Notes under the pieces: generated by a model
The model's input: the letters and a program-made list of their open reading frames with translations, nothing else
Databases searched by the model: none
Told to the model about the DNA's origin: nothing
Translations under genes and position numbers: made by a program
Shown here: positions 60,843 through 64,000 of the stretch, piece by piece
How the letters are laid out: each line of letters opens with the position of its first letter
Numbering within the stretch: the stretch's first letter is position 1
Source of the DNA: Chondrilla cf. caribensis
Lineage: Eukaryota; Porifera; Demospongiae; Chondrillida; Chondrillidae
Direction of reading: 5' to 3'
Assembly (NCBI GenBank): GCA_964020155.1
Contig: OZ026555.1
Coordinates: forward strand, 1,987,782-2,051,781
DNA length: 64,000 nt

Positions 60843-63840
60843 ATGTGTGTGCATGTGTGTGTGTATGTTCGTGTGTGAGGGTATACGTATGTGTGCTGTG
60901 TGGGGATGTTTGTGTGTGAGGGGTGTTATAAAACTAAACAAACCACATTACAGTAGTGGTAGGTTTTCCATATCTCAAGAGAGAACATCTTGATGGAGAC
61001 CTAAGAGTGGAGAGTATTATTTATTGTACTCATAAGCAGGATGCACTGTAGGTGTGAGTGAATACAAGTGTACTTACAAGCACATGCACAGGTGTACTTG
61101 TACATATGACCATGAACTGTCACCTCTACTGTGTCATCCTGTGTTCTTCACTAGGTCCACTCTACACAGTCTGACTCTTCCAGAAGTTCTCCAATGTCAC
61201 AAAGAGCTTCTCTTCCTCAGAGTCCTATCAGCTCTGTTGGAGTGACTGTGGATTCACCGTTCTTGGTTACTCATCGCATGGGGGATTCCCCTCAACCTCC
61301 ATATACTCATCAGAGAACACTTCCCAGAGCCCCTCAGTATGGTGAGTCAGTGTGTCTCAATGTTATGTACAGTAGAACCCCCTTTGGAGACACCCTGGTA
61401 AACCAACACTCCTCTTACAAGACCGGTTTTGTTAGTCAACGATGCATTCTGCATAGCAATTACCCTCTCACTAGAGACCACCCCTAGTACGTGGCCTGCA
61501 ACCACATAACTATCACTTCAAACACCCAGCTTGAGAGAGCTGCCAAGTGGAATCCTTGTCTTCAGGGTCACATAGCCACTTTTTGAAGATATGTCTTTTG
61601 CAACATCTTCGAGCCCTTTGTAGCTCTTCCCTCATTTGAACTGTATGTTTTGTACATACCATTTGCCACTCAAAACAGATATCATTATATGATGTAGTCA
61701 AATAACACCTATCATGCTCATGATAATGGAGCACACAATTGTTTTGAGAGATCACCTTCAACTAGTCCCTTAGGATGGTCTCCCAAAGGAGGTACTACTG
61801 TATTCTCTGTAGAGGGTTGGTACAAGCTGATATTTTGGATTAGCATCCAACTGTGATAGTTTAGTCTGCAGATACTTTGTGAACCCAGTCCTCAATAATG
61901 TTCAAACCAGACAACATGCAGTATTGCACACTACACACTGTACAGTACTGCTATGTACCAGTCTTATCATGTACACCAGCACCACATGTGATGTGATTAC
62001 TTTAGAATATGTGACATTTCAGTTACCACATGTACATCAGCAGTCAATGGTAGAACCTGATATCTGCATACAGTTGATGTTATTAGTTACCACCTGGATG
62101 GTTTTCTTGTCCAAAAGATGAATACAATATATACGATATGTAGTATGAACGCCTGGTGATAACTAGTTTATCGCTGAAGGTTAAGGACATTTCACGGCAA
62201 AAGTGGGCTTATGCTTCCTCATAAGTTGATATCAAGGCCAATAATTATAATCTTATGCATGTATTTAAATGTTCTATGAGTTGTGCCTACTCCGTCTTTC
62301 CTTTGTCACATTTATTTCATGTTCTCATTCTGTAGAGACTAGACAACGTCTATCTCTGTCATCATCTGTTACATCTCAACTGATGAACACCAGACCTATG
62401 GTATGTACTTGAAATGAGTGTGAGTAGATGTTGTGTACTGTAGTCTAGTGGAGGAAGTGTATGTTGTACTGAAGATTGGTACCCTAGTACTATTTGATGC
62501 CATTATGACTCTATAGTGTGTACTAGTGCTTACATAGTACTTATATACAACAGCAAGTAGACAGACATTGGTATCTACTTATGTAACGTTCTCATTGTAT
62601 ACACTAACAGTGCACACTCAGTACAGTACAAACTCATTTGTAGACTGTTGTACTGTCCATGTGTACAGTACAGTATGTGTACCCATATTATTGTTGTGTA
62701 TTATTTTACTTTTCAGACTTCAACTGGACGAACTGACCATGTTGTGTCCTGTTCAGTAGCTCCATCACTTCATCCATCACGTGATGTTCAGATGTCAATC
62801 CCTCATCAGAACTCCCCTTCACCTGGTACTGTGAATCAGTCAACATTGACTGGACCTCCTCAAAGAGCACCTCCTCACCACCTCTCCTCCAGTGGTGGTC
62901 CACAGCAATCCTACTCACCTCTTGTACCTCAGTGGCCAACCCAACCTATGGCTAGAACACCACATCCATTGGCACAATACATCTACAGTCCTCATGGACC
63001 TTGGGGACCTGGACCACATCCCTATGACTTACAAGAACCTGGGATGTTACAGCATTCCCCAAATCCCCAGTCTGTCTCCTATCCTCAATCTATCCTCCCT
63101 CCACACCCCCAGTATGGACACCCTTCTCTACAGCCTATCCAATACAACCAACCTCCCTTTCATCCAAGTCAGCCTAGAACAGGTCTCCCTTCCAGTTGGG
63201 GATACCCTGTCTACACTCCTCCCCCTCCTCAAGGACCACTCCCAACAGAGGACCTGCCAGGACCATCCTCACTGTCCTACCCTCCACAGTACTGTGAACC
63301 ACATCCTTCATATCCCAGTACACACTACAGTCATCCTCCTACCCTCTGTGAGTTACAGTACACTGAATGTACAGTACATGTGTACTTTAGTGTTGTATCC
63401 TGTAATGTTTTCATGTTGTGACAAACTGAAGGTGTCACAGTCAATTGAATACATCCAGTACATCCCTATGCAGTGCTTGTGTAGTGTTGTCACGTCTGTC
63501 TTCTTGTGTTCCTCTAGCTGGAGGGTCAGGATTTGACTGTCGACAGTTCATGGAAAAGTACAAGGACAGATTTCTCCAATGTGTTGATTCTTGTGCTATT
63601 GTCTTTAGATTGTTAATGGAAGGGATTATTCCCCCATATCTCTCTTATCAGTTGCAAAATGTGGACTCTACTACTGGAACTCAGCTACTGTTTCTCCACC
63701 TCCGATCACATGCTGACAGAGACAGTCTCCTTAAACTATGCCATGTTATGATAAACCTGACCGGCTACCCTAATATGTCTAGTCTAGGTCGAAATATGAA
63801 AAGGGACTTGGAACAACCTGTCAACACCTCAACTAGCTAA
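17494..63840 (+). CDS. Giant NLR-type gene: CARD-NACHT-LRR-like cassettes-Ser/Pro-rich-CARD (gene span)
   Basis: Predicted intracellular innate-immune sensor of the NLR/STAND class. Domain order: CARD-like death fold (17486-17793), linker (18978-19043), NACHT ATPase (21837-23538 or its duplicate 28764-30465), an LRR-like exon (38756-38886), three alpha-beta-gamma LRR cassettes plus a final alpha and diverged beta (40127-60012), five Ser/Pro-rich exons (60082-63347), and a C-terminal CARD-like exon ending in TAA at 63840. All 20 junctions are phase-compatible and the total is 5,034 nt, exactly 1,678 codons. NACHT proteins oligomerise on ATP binding; CARDs recruit partners by homotypic contact. 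Oddities: NACHT duplicated in tandem, CARDs at both termini, and a 46-kb span loaded with transposons. It could instead be two genes split at about 31-38 kb, but the phase match across that gap argues for one. Confidence 0.75.
17917..18520. mobile_element. pogo/Tigger-like MITE (CAGTGGGACCCC), TA flanked
   Basis: TIRs CAGTGGGACCCCTATAATC and, inverted, CAGTGGGACCCCTGTAATC; TA on each side. 604 bp, no transposase. The left boundary of the 6.92-kb tandem duplication (18255) falls inside it. Its right part therefore recurs as a truncated copy at 25182-25447. Confidence 0.9.
18978..19043 (+). CDS. NLR gene linker exon (copy 1)
   Basis: Acceptor CCTATTACAG, donor GTAGGT, 22 codons, phase 0 on both sides. 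It encodes an acidic linker (KHTSHTPGELHDSEMSEEE). It joins the CARD-like exon to the NACHT exon in frame. The identical copy 2 lies at 25905-25970. Confidence 0.7.
20112..20275. mobile_element. Short MITE, GAATTCACTGTA family (copy 2 at 27039-27202)
   Basis: Left arm ATGGTGAATGCTTGCTAATC, right arm GACGGATTAACGAGAATTCA followed by CTGTA; interior GGCGGATTAACTGGATATTC. It matches the element at 10101-10251. It is carried in both duplication units. Confidence 0.6.
20619..21117. mobile_element. MITE CTGTATGCGTGGAAATTTTCG, TA flanked (copy 2 at 27546-28044)
   Basis: Left end CTGTATGCGTGGAAATTTTC; right end inverted CCGTATGTGTGGAAATTTTC; TA at both edges. About 499 bp, no transposase. Confidence 0.8.
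21150..21265. repeat. Inverted repeat, CTAGCACTATATAGRAGGTG arms (copy 2 at 28077-28192)
   Basis: The arms CACTAGCACTATATAGAAGG and (inverted) CTAGCACTATATAGGAAGTG enclose about 65 bp. This is a foldback-like structure without coding potential. Confidence 0.65.
21837..23538 (+). CDS. NLR gene NACHT exon (copy 1)
   Basis: One 1,702-nt exon between acceptor TTCCACAG and donor GTAAGA, phase 0 in and phase 1 out. The first 40 residues (KEYYAMLSPVPFKPYRPTLD) resemble the pre-NACHT region of invertebrate NLRs. Walker A is GAPGCGKST (about residues 93-101 of the exon), Walker B is FILDGYDELD (about 175), and sensor 1 is VVITTRP (about 209), followed by winged-helix-like sequence and FHYLHKSIQEMLAAVHIAKL, the conserved [FY]-x-H-x-[ST]-x-Q-E-[FM]-L-A-A motif after NACHT. 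It ends with an LRR-like HPNLKSLKCSGF. If the donor is ignored, nine more codons (GKNILEPCL) precede a TAA at 23567. NACHT ATPases oligomerise on nucleotide binding. Confidence 0.95.
23568..25174. other. Intron / duplicated non-coding sequence (right part of unit 1)
   Basis: No coding exon recognised. Small ORFs at 23923-24117 and 24046-24329 are repeated exactly in unit 2 and match nothing I know. The stretch recurs at 30495-32101. Confidence 0.5.
25905..25970 (+). CDS. NLR gene linker exon (copy 2)
   Basis: Identical to 18978-19043. Phase 0 entry means that splicing NACHT copy 1 (phase 1 exit) into this exon breaks the frame and reaches TGA after eight codons. It is usable only when unit 1 exons are skipped. 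Confidence 0.65.
28764..30465 (+). CDS. NLR gene NACHT exon (copy 2)
   Basis: Same protein as 21837-23538, with intact Walker A, Walker B and sensor motifs. Its phase 1 donor joins in frame to the exon at 38756 across an 8.3-kb intron. No promoter, start codon or CARD exon of its own lies between the units, so it is an internal alternative rather than a separate complete gene. The reading-through frame stops at 30494. Confidence 0.93.
32160..32682 (-). pseudogene. Ty3/gypsy pol fragment: end of RNase H and start of integrase region
   Basis: On the minus strand, ALLNTSHPSGKLARWGLLVQ, then LDLTINYRPGRKSE, then after a frameshift ADALSCHPIDAP. This is the classic gypsy [HQ]-P-x-G-[RK]-[LI]-x-R-W...D..I.Y.[PG]-G..N..ADALSR block at the end of RNase H, followed by the linker to integrase (YTMIEGILYH). 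A one-base frameshift and loss of everything 3' of the linker make it dead. It is the downstream part of the element whose gag/protease lies at 35812-37180; the two halves are separated by the nested element at 32685-35809. Confidence 0.85.
33035..33906 (-). pseudogene. C-terminal exons of the SAM-domain gene inside the TIR element
   Basis: Two minus-strand open blocks. The first is 33906-33712, with KNFVIPEPTSFSTPTMKFLL and a GTTAGT donor. The second is about 33330-33050, with RQNKPYLCCVGTQFVVAIER then HLFSSFYCFSLSYP. The pattern P-[FY]-[IL]-x-x-x-G-x....FV-x-[IV]-E....L..FYxF.x.YP is one I recall from the C-terminus of multi-copy SAMD3-like proteins of fish and invertebrates. Exon edges are approximate; gaps in the coding sequence are likely. 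Confidence 0.45.
34205..34655. mobile_element. MITE nested in the TIR element, TA flanked
   Basis: Ends CAGTACGGTTCAAAAAAAAA and (inverted) CGGTACGGATCAAAAAAAAC; TA on both sides. The inside is dominated by GTTAACGGTTATCCGTTA-like repeats in both orientations. It is the third level of nesting here: gypsy, then TIR element, then this MITE. Confidence 0.75.
34774..35010 (-). CDS. SAM-domain first exon of the gene carried by the TIR element
   Basis: A genuine ATG at 35010 is followed by 79 codons to a GTAAGT donor. VGERVATIFRDNGVNGIGLL, then LTDEEAKEIFPILGDRLSV and FLKKSM, is the SAM helix pattern (F..n.i.G..LL.Lt.ee.kel.i.lG.R......i). The order SAM first, then the blocks at 33035-33906, fits SAMD3-like proteins. 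SAM domains mediate oligomerisation. Whether this copy is still transcribed is unknown; its exon looks intact although the host element has an insertion. Confidence 0.7.
35184..35369 (+). CDS. C2H2 zinc-finger ORF in the TIR element (partial)
   Basis: Plus-strand ORF with LLSHMRLAHL followed by FQCNLQGCQRTFKNSKNTHL. This has C-x4-C and a C2H2-like spacing, degenerate at the last His. It diverges from the SAM gene start (35010), leaving a 170-bp gap that could be a shared promoter. The ATG at 35184 is the only one; the downstream exon(s) were not recognised before the right TIR. Confidence 0.45.
   Translation: MSSISSSLACPLYSSLILGNVSSLLSHMRLAHLMDKVFQCNLQGCQRTFKNSKNTHLTRLW
35812..36420 (-). pseudogene. 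Gypsy-type CCHC zinc knuckle and protease (degenerate)
   Basis: Minus-strand CHNCGGDGHLARNCPLKSK (about 36313-36372) is a complete CCHC nucleocapsid knuckle (C-x2-C-x4-H-x4-C). It is followed by VEGSKIEALIDTRSPVSIIS, the retroviral-type aspartyl protease active-site region with D-T-R in place of D-[TS]-G, so it is inactive. The block ends in FLLRTDIQPKL just before the nested element; the reverse transcriptase is missing. Confidence 0.85.
36502..37180 (-). pseudogene. Gypsy-type gag (degenerate)
   Basis: Two minus frames: an upstream block with PPIPEFSGDGVNLEESFQEW (capsid entry, F-[SD]-G-x....W) and a downstream block with RFTPVTIQAVQTSLSHERKQ, then VDVYAQNLRQLFLKAYPSA and LSSQFVSGLRPDL. 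Together they are a Ty3/gypsy gag capsid (..Y...L..L...A[YF]P....L..[QR]F..GL) broken by a frameshift and stops. It precedes the zinc knuckle in the usual order. Confidence 0.85.
37622..37932 (-). repeat. Probable 5' LTR of the gypsy-type element
   Basis: On the minus strand, about 311 bp beginning TGTAGATAATTACTTG and ending TTGAACAAACA (TG...CA), followed at once by CTATATTTGGGGGCCAG, which could be primer-binding-site sequence. No second LTR is present, because the 3' end of the element stops at the tandem-duplication boundary, so the limits are not confirmed. Confidence 0.5.
37933..38755. other. Intron sequence with a one-ended hAT-like MITE tip
   Basis: A TAGTGCTGGGCGATAATG tip at about 38209 matches the hAT-like MITE at 16615-17235, but no partner end was found. 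A weak ORF at 38376-38606 is unrecognised. Confidence 0.45.
38756..38886 (+). CDS. NLR gene first LRR-like exon after NACHT
   Basis: Acceptor TATTCTCAG, donor GTGAGT; phase 1 in, phase 0 out. It encodes DGLVPFKSVSTFDIDD, then SSIAMNSFDLPDLTLECDGI. The phase 1 entry matches the phase 1 exit of the NACHT exon, which ties the two halves of the gene together. The L-P-D-L-x-L-E stretch is LRR-like. Confidence 0.7.
39178..39888. mobile_element. TTAA-flanked element (possible piggyBac-like MITE)
   Basis: TTAA at 39174-39177 and 39889-39892 enclose 711 bp whose tips are CGTACTACGGAC and, inverted, TGTACTACGCTC. The interior is full of ACGTACGG/CTACGG words. The TTAA site preference suggests piggyBac, but the TIR is short and imperfect. 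Confidence 0.45.
40127..40213 (+). CDS. NLR gene LRR cassette 0, alpha exon
   Basis: 29 codons, phase 0 on both sides: GNTPVDEKGLCEAWSQCKCK then TVKFRLSYH. One LRR-like turn (L-x-x-[AV]-W-x-x-C-x-x-[KT]-V-[KE]-[FM]). It is the first of four alpha exons (others at 46352, 51794, 56960). Confidence 0.8.
40442..40562 (+). CDS. NLR gene LRR cassette 0, beta exon
   Basis: Phase 0 in, phase 1 out. SLARSALKGISVNGHVQHLK then FECLNLSLRLHG. It is homologous to beta exons at 48743, 54718 and (diverged) 59802, with the constant core A/V-L-K-G-I-S-V-N-G-H-V-Q-H-L and a variable tail. Confidence 0.8.
41788..41960 (+). CDS. NLR gene LRR cassette 0, gamma exon
   Basis: Phase 1 in, phase 0 out. EYHELMSLLKQLLVPRLTCW, then AAILCGVGSAEQLEKLDVTM. 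Two LRR-like turns; E-Q-L-E-K-L-D-V is the clearest LxxLxL match in the array. Here the usual SPAEWAA reads SPAVGAA, so this copy has diverged most. Confidence 0.8.
42836..43840 (-). pseudogene. Broken Tc1/mariner-type transposase
   Basis: Minus-strand blocks: an N-terminal segment ending with SRELLRNI; LGWTFGTARYCQAIRESNKR; after a frameshift FTDEST (first catalytic Asp); KVHVWGGISKRGATKIVIF; LYQDNDPKHTS (second Asp); then a TGA; then ESPNLNPVEKIRGSMKCYLR (catalytic Glu in N-P-V-E) through to a TAA at about 42840. This is the DDE core of a Tc1-type transposase with at least one frameshift and one stop, so inactive. It lies in the intron between gamma 0 and alpha 1. Confidence 0.9.
43993..44859 (+). 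CDS. BEN-domain protein ORF in an intron (two blocks, possibly broken)
   Basis: The first block, 43993-44385, has VKEGRIATGETVKVIWGTSK then VHVAIVKDDG and a C-terminal helix. The second, from about 44419 to the stop at 44859, has IPQGIVYTCLNAVKSRRNLA, VRLAIRMFLAEERICSNLLG and KALNGIKIKAIHDLRLKHFP. The second block is a BEN domain (a DNA- and protein-binding fold of chromatin factors and some DNA viruses): the pattern ..A..L....F..EE...SN..G......L......I......FP. Between blocks, the frame SGRLDELERRV suggests a one-base slip in an A-run at about 44362, or a short intron ending in CTTTACAG at 44418. It lies beside the dead Tc1 element in an intron of the NLR gene, so it may be a retrocopy or transposon passenger. 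Confidence 0.65.
46352..46438 (+). CDS. NLR gene LRR cassette 1, alpha exon
   Basis: DSTPVDEKELCEAWSQCKFK then TVKMEFGYP; 29 codons, phase 0/0, donor GTAAGT. Confidence 0.82.
46515..46595. repeat. (GT)n microsatellite, downstream of alpha 1
   Basis: About 80 bp GT run starting 77 bp after the alpha 1 donor; the paralogous intron after alpha 3 has one at 57118-57180. Confidence 0.95.
47033..47418. repeat. Two tandem copies of a ~195-bp sequence
   Basis: The stretch from CCAGTGGGAAGGCAAACGA to CTAACTAACCAGCTTCATGA occurs at about 47049-47218 and again at 47249-47418, at roughly 90% identity by eye. Intronic, no coding content. Confidence 0.8.
48262..48357. repeat. Hairpin element TGGCCAGTCCTAGA (paralogue at 54236-54331)
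   Basis: The perfect 14-bp arms TGGCCAGTCCTAGA / TCTAGGACTGGCCA enclose about 68 bp. It is present at the matching place in two LRR units, so it was there before the unit duplicated. Confidence 0.75.
48743..48857 (+). CDS. NLR gene LRR cassette 1, beta exon
   Basis: LSFTPRVVPVVMSVLKGISV, NGHVQHLVFIVNNYYLSRG; phase 0 in, phase 1 out. Constant core as in the other beta exons; the first ten and last ten codons differ most. Confidence 0.82.
49338..49948. mobile_element. Tigger-like MITE (CTGTGAAACC...GGTTTCACAG), TA flanked
   Basis: TIR CTGTGAAACCTTTCTAATCC, inverted at the right as CTGTGAAACCTCGATAATCC. 611 bp. The interior holds sequence related to 15047-15170 (ATGGCCAATTTTGAA...). Confidence 0.85.
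50553..50725 (+). CDS. NLR gene LRR cassette 1, gamma exon
   Basis: Phase 1 in, phase 0 out. HDWMSLLKQLLVPCLTCKLG, LVLSPAEWAAILCGVGGAEQ, LEKLDVTMEFTD. Two LRR-like turns. Confidence 0.85.
51794..51901 (+). CDS. NLR gene LRR cassette 2, alpha exon (lost donor, extended)
   Basis: DNTPVDEKELCEVWSQCKCK, TVKMKIGYL. Where the other alpha exons have GTAAGT after 29 codons this one reads ATAGCA. The frame continues IAPKTIE to GTACGG at 51902, which is also phase 0, so a 36-codon exon keeps the frame. Confidence 0.65.
52411..53229. mobile_element. Tigger-like MITE (CAGTGAAACCTCTCTAATCC), TA flanked
   Basis: TIRs CAGTGAAACCTCTCTAATCC and inverted CAGTGAAACCTGTCCAATCC, continuing GACAC on both arms, TA at each edge. 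819 bp. Internal copies of the TIR motif occur at 52465-52492 and 53100-53215. It explains part of the extra length of the intron between alpha 2 and beta 2. Confidence 0.9.
54718..54832 (+). CDS. NLR gene LRR cassette 2, beta exon
   Basis: NLTRRGASLIMSVLKGISVN, GHVQHLVFEDKHLSALSHG; phase 0 in, phase 1 out. Confidence 0.84.
55718..55890 (+). CDS. NLR gene LRR cassette 2, gamma exon
   Basis: HDCLSLLKQLLVPRLTCKLE, FKLSPAEWAAILCGVGGAEQ, LEKLDVTMKFTN; phase 1 in, phase 0 out. The flanking introns are closely similar to those of gamma 1. Confidence 0.85.
56960..57046 (+). CDS. NLR gene LRR cassette 3, alpha exon
   Basis: DNTPVDEKELCEAWSQCKCK, TVKMVIRSY; 29 codons, phase 0/0, donor GTAAGT. The cassette is incomplete: no gamma exon follows before the diverged beta at 59802. 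Confidence 0.84.
57118..57180. repeat. (GT)n microsatellite, downstream of alpha 3
   Basis: About 63 bp of pure GT, paralogous in place to 46515-46595. Confidence 0.95.
57597..58327. mobile_element. MITE CGGTACATGTCGCGAGAA, TA flanked
   Basis: Perfect 18-bp TIRs CGGTACATGTCGCGAGAA at both ends and TA on each side; 731 bp. The interior is CG-rich for this region (CGCGG, CCGCAGAA). It is flanked by two copies of a ~150-bp direct repeat (57413-57560 and 58388-58545). Confidence 0.88.
58668..58906 (+). other. Orphan hydrophobic open frame behind a good acceptor
   Basis: After CTGTTCTGTCAG, one frame (phase 1) reads PSLVTLQFVVESLISLTGNI, then strongly hydrophobic CVFCMITYIELVGLLVVQFL to a TAA at 58906. 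Alpha 3 ends in phase 0, in which this sequence stops after four codons, so it does not fit the main transcript. It could be an alternative terminal exon for a phase 1 donor, or chance. Confidence 0.3.
59802..60012 (+). CDS. NLR gene terminal, diverged beta-type exon
   Basis: Phase 0 in, phase 1 out, 70 codons. VTRAPQEVSLLTGVLRGIVQ then NKTSVEFKLMFW parallels the beta core (TRR...L...VL.GI..N..V..L.F), followed by a longer unique tail. It closes the LRR-like array. Confidence 0.75.
60082..60189 (+). CDS. NLR gene Ser/Pro-rich exon 1
   Basis: Phase 1 in and out. GGVSSGESPHTSGSNPTGEP then SNKRRHIEQPP: disordered, with a short basic cluster. Confidence 0.65.
60627..60697 (+). CDS. NLR gene Ser/Pro-rich exon 2
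   Basis: Acceptor TACTGTAG, donor GTGAGT; phase 1 in, phase 0 out. DCSSSVLESTSSSPAQQVDH. The intron that follows begins almost at once with a (GT)n tract (60708-60870). Confidence 0.65.
60708..60870. repeat. (GT)n microsatellite with GCATGTGTGTGCATG interruptions
   Basis: About 160 bp, starting 11 bp after the donor of the exon ending at 60697. Confidence 0.96.
61155..61341 (+). CDS. NLR gene Ser/Pro-rich exon 3
   Basis: Phase 0 in, phase 1 out. VHSTQSDSSRSSPMSQRASL, PQSPISSVGVTVDSPFLVTH, then SPQPPYTHQRTLPRAPQYG. Many S-P and S-S-x-S sites suggest a phosphorylated, disordered linker. Confidence 0.7.
61370..61800. mobile_element. MITE CAGTAGAACCCCCTTTGGAGAC, TA flanked
   Basis: Left CAGTAGAACCCCCTTTGGAG, right inverted CAGTAGTACCTCCTTTGGGA; TA on both sides; 431 bp. 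It starts 29 bp after the donor of the exon ending at 61341. A one-ended relative (CAGTAGGATCCAACTTAAGA) lies at 9243. Confidence 0.82.
62336..62400 (+). CDS. NLR gene Ser/Pro-rich exon 4
   Basis: Phase 1 in, phase 0 out. ETRQRLSLSSSVTSQLMNTR. Confidence 0.6.
62717..63347 (+). CDS. NLR gene Pro-rich exon 5
   Basis: 631 nt, phase 0 in, phase 1 out. A long disordered region dominated by Pro, Gln, Ser, His and Tyr (PPHPQYGHPSLQPIQYNQPP, YPVYTPPPPQGPLP), with several P-x-x-P and P-P-x-Y-like motifs that could bind SH3 or WW domains. It is typical of a scaffold linker between folded domains. Confidence 0.8.
63518..63840 (+). CDS. NLR gene last coding exon: C-terminal CARD-like domain
   Basis: Acceptor TTCCTCTAG, phase 1 in, TAA at 63838-63840. 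FMEKYKDRFLQCVDSCAIVF, RLLMEGIIPPYLSYQLQNVD, TTGTQLLFLHLRSHADRDSL, LKLCHVMINLTGYPNMSSLG: six predicted helices with the CARD-type G-[VI]-I turn, a T...Q.L...L....D..S...LC..[IM]....YP..L stretch and a basic end. It shares its spacing with the N-terminal CARD-like exon (17486-17793). CARD or another death fold is likely; the exact subfamily is not. A GTGAGT directly follows the stop codon and could be a 3'-UTR intron donor. Confidence 0.75.
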
Positions 63841-64000
63841 AGTGAGTACTTCAGTATATGTCCTATTGTATTCAGTCTGCATGGTGGTACCACATGTACT
63901 ATAGAGCCATTGACCATGAAGGTATCACACAGCATACAAGTACTCTCATCTCATACAAAGCTTGACAGGAGAGGTTGTAGTTGGTCTGTCCTTTTGAAAT
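63841..64000. other. 3' flank of the NLR gene
   Basis: No polyadenylation signal (AATAAA) is seen before the window ends. Confidence 0.4.

Overview
This is metazoan nuclear DNA: long GT-AG introns, abundant (CA)n/(GT)n microsatellites, many small TIR elements, and exons that must be joined in phase to give proteins. A large CARD/NACHT/leucine-rich-repeat-like receptor gene in a transposon-rich setting fits an early-branching animal. A demosponge is my best guess, but this is inference and the window holds no species marker.

Layout. (1) 1-2.3 kb, minus strand: two exons of an SH3-domain protein on either side of a 32-bp minisatellite. (2) 2.46-5.07 kb: a decayed, internally deleted duplicate of part of the MCM10 gene. 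(3) 6.2-13.6 kb, minus strand: the replication factor MCM10, at least 16 exons, recognised from its OB-fold, CCCH zinc finger and C-terminal zinc-binding domain; the last exon was not found. (4) 13.6-17.4 kb: intergenic DNA with several MITEs. (5) 17.5-63.8 kb, plus strand: one very large NLR-type gene. A CARD-like exon and a linker exon are followed by a NACHT exon. Linker and NACHT lie in a 6.92-kb segment present twice in tandem and almost identical. Next come LRR-like exons arranged as a repeated three-exon cassette (alpha-beta-gamma), then Ser/Pro-rich exons and a second CARD-like exon with the stop codon. Every junction I propose is phase-compatible. With one NACHT copy the exons sum to 5,034 nt, an exact 1,678 codons including stop.

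The introns of this gene hold most of the other content: a deleted Ty3/gypsy element with a 3.1-kb TIR element nested inside it that carries SAM-domain and zinc-finger coding sequence; a broken Tc1-type transposase; a BEN-domain ORF; and many TA-flanked MITEs.

How the parts would work together (inference): the N-terminal CARD and NACHT resemble an intracellular immune sensor, the LRR-like cassettes vary just where a ligand face would lie, and the C-terminal CARD could offer a second signalling surface. Splice phase makes the two NACHT copies mutually exclusive. MCM10 is a housekeeping replication factor transcribed divergently from the receptor gene.
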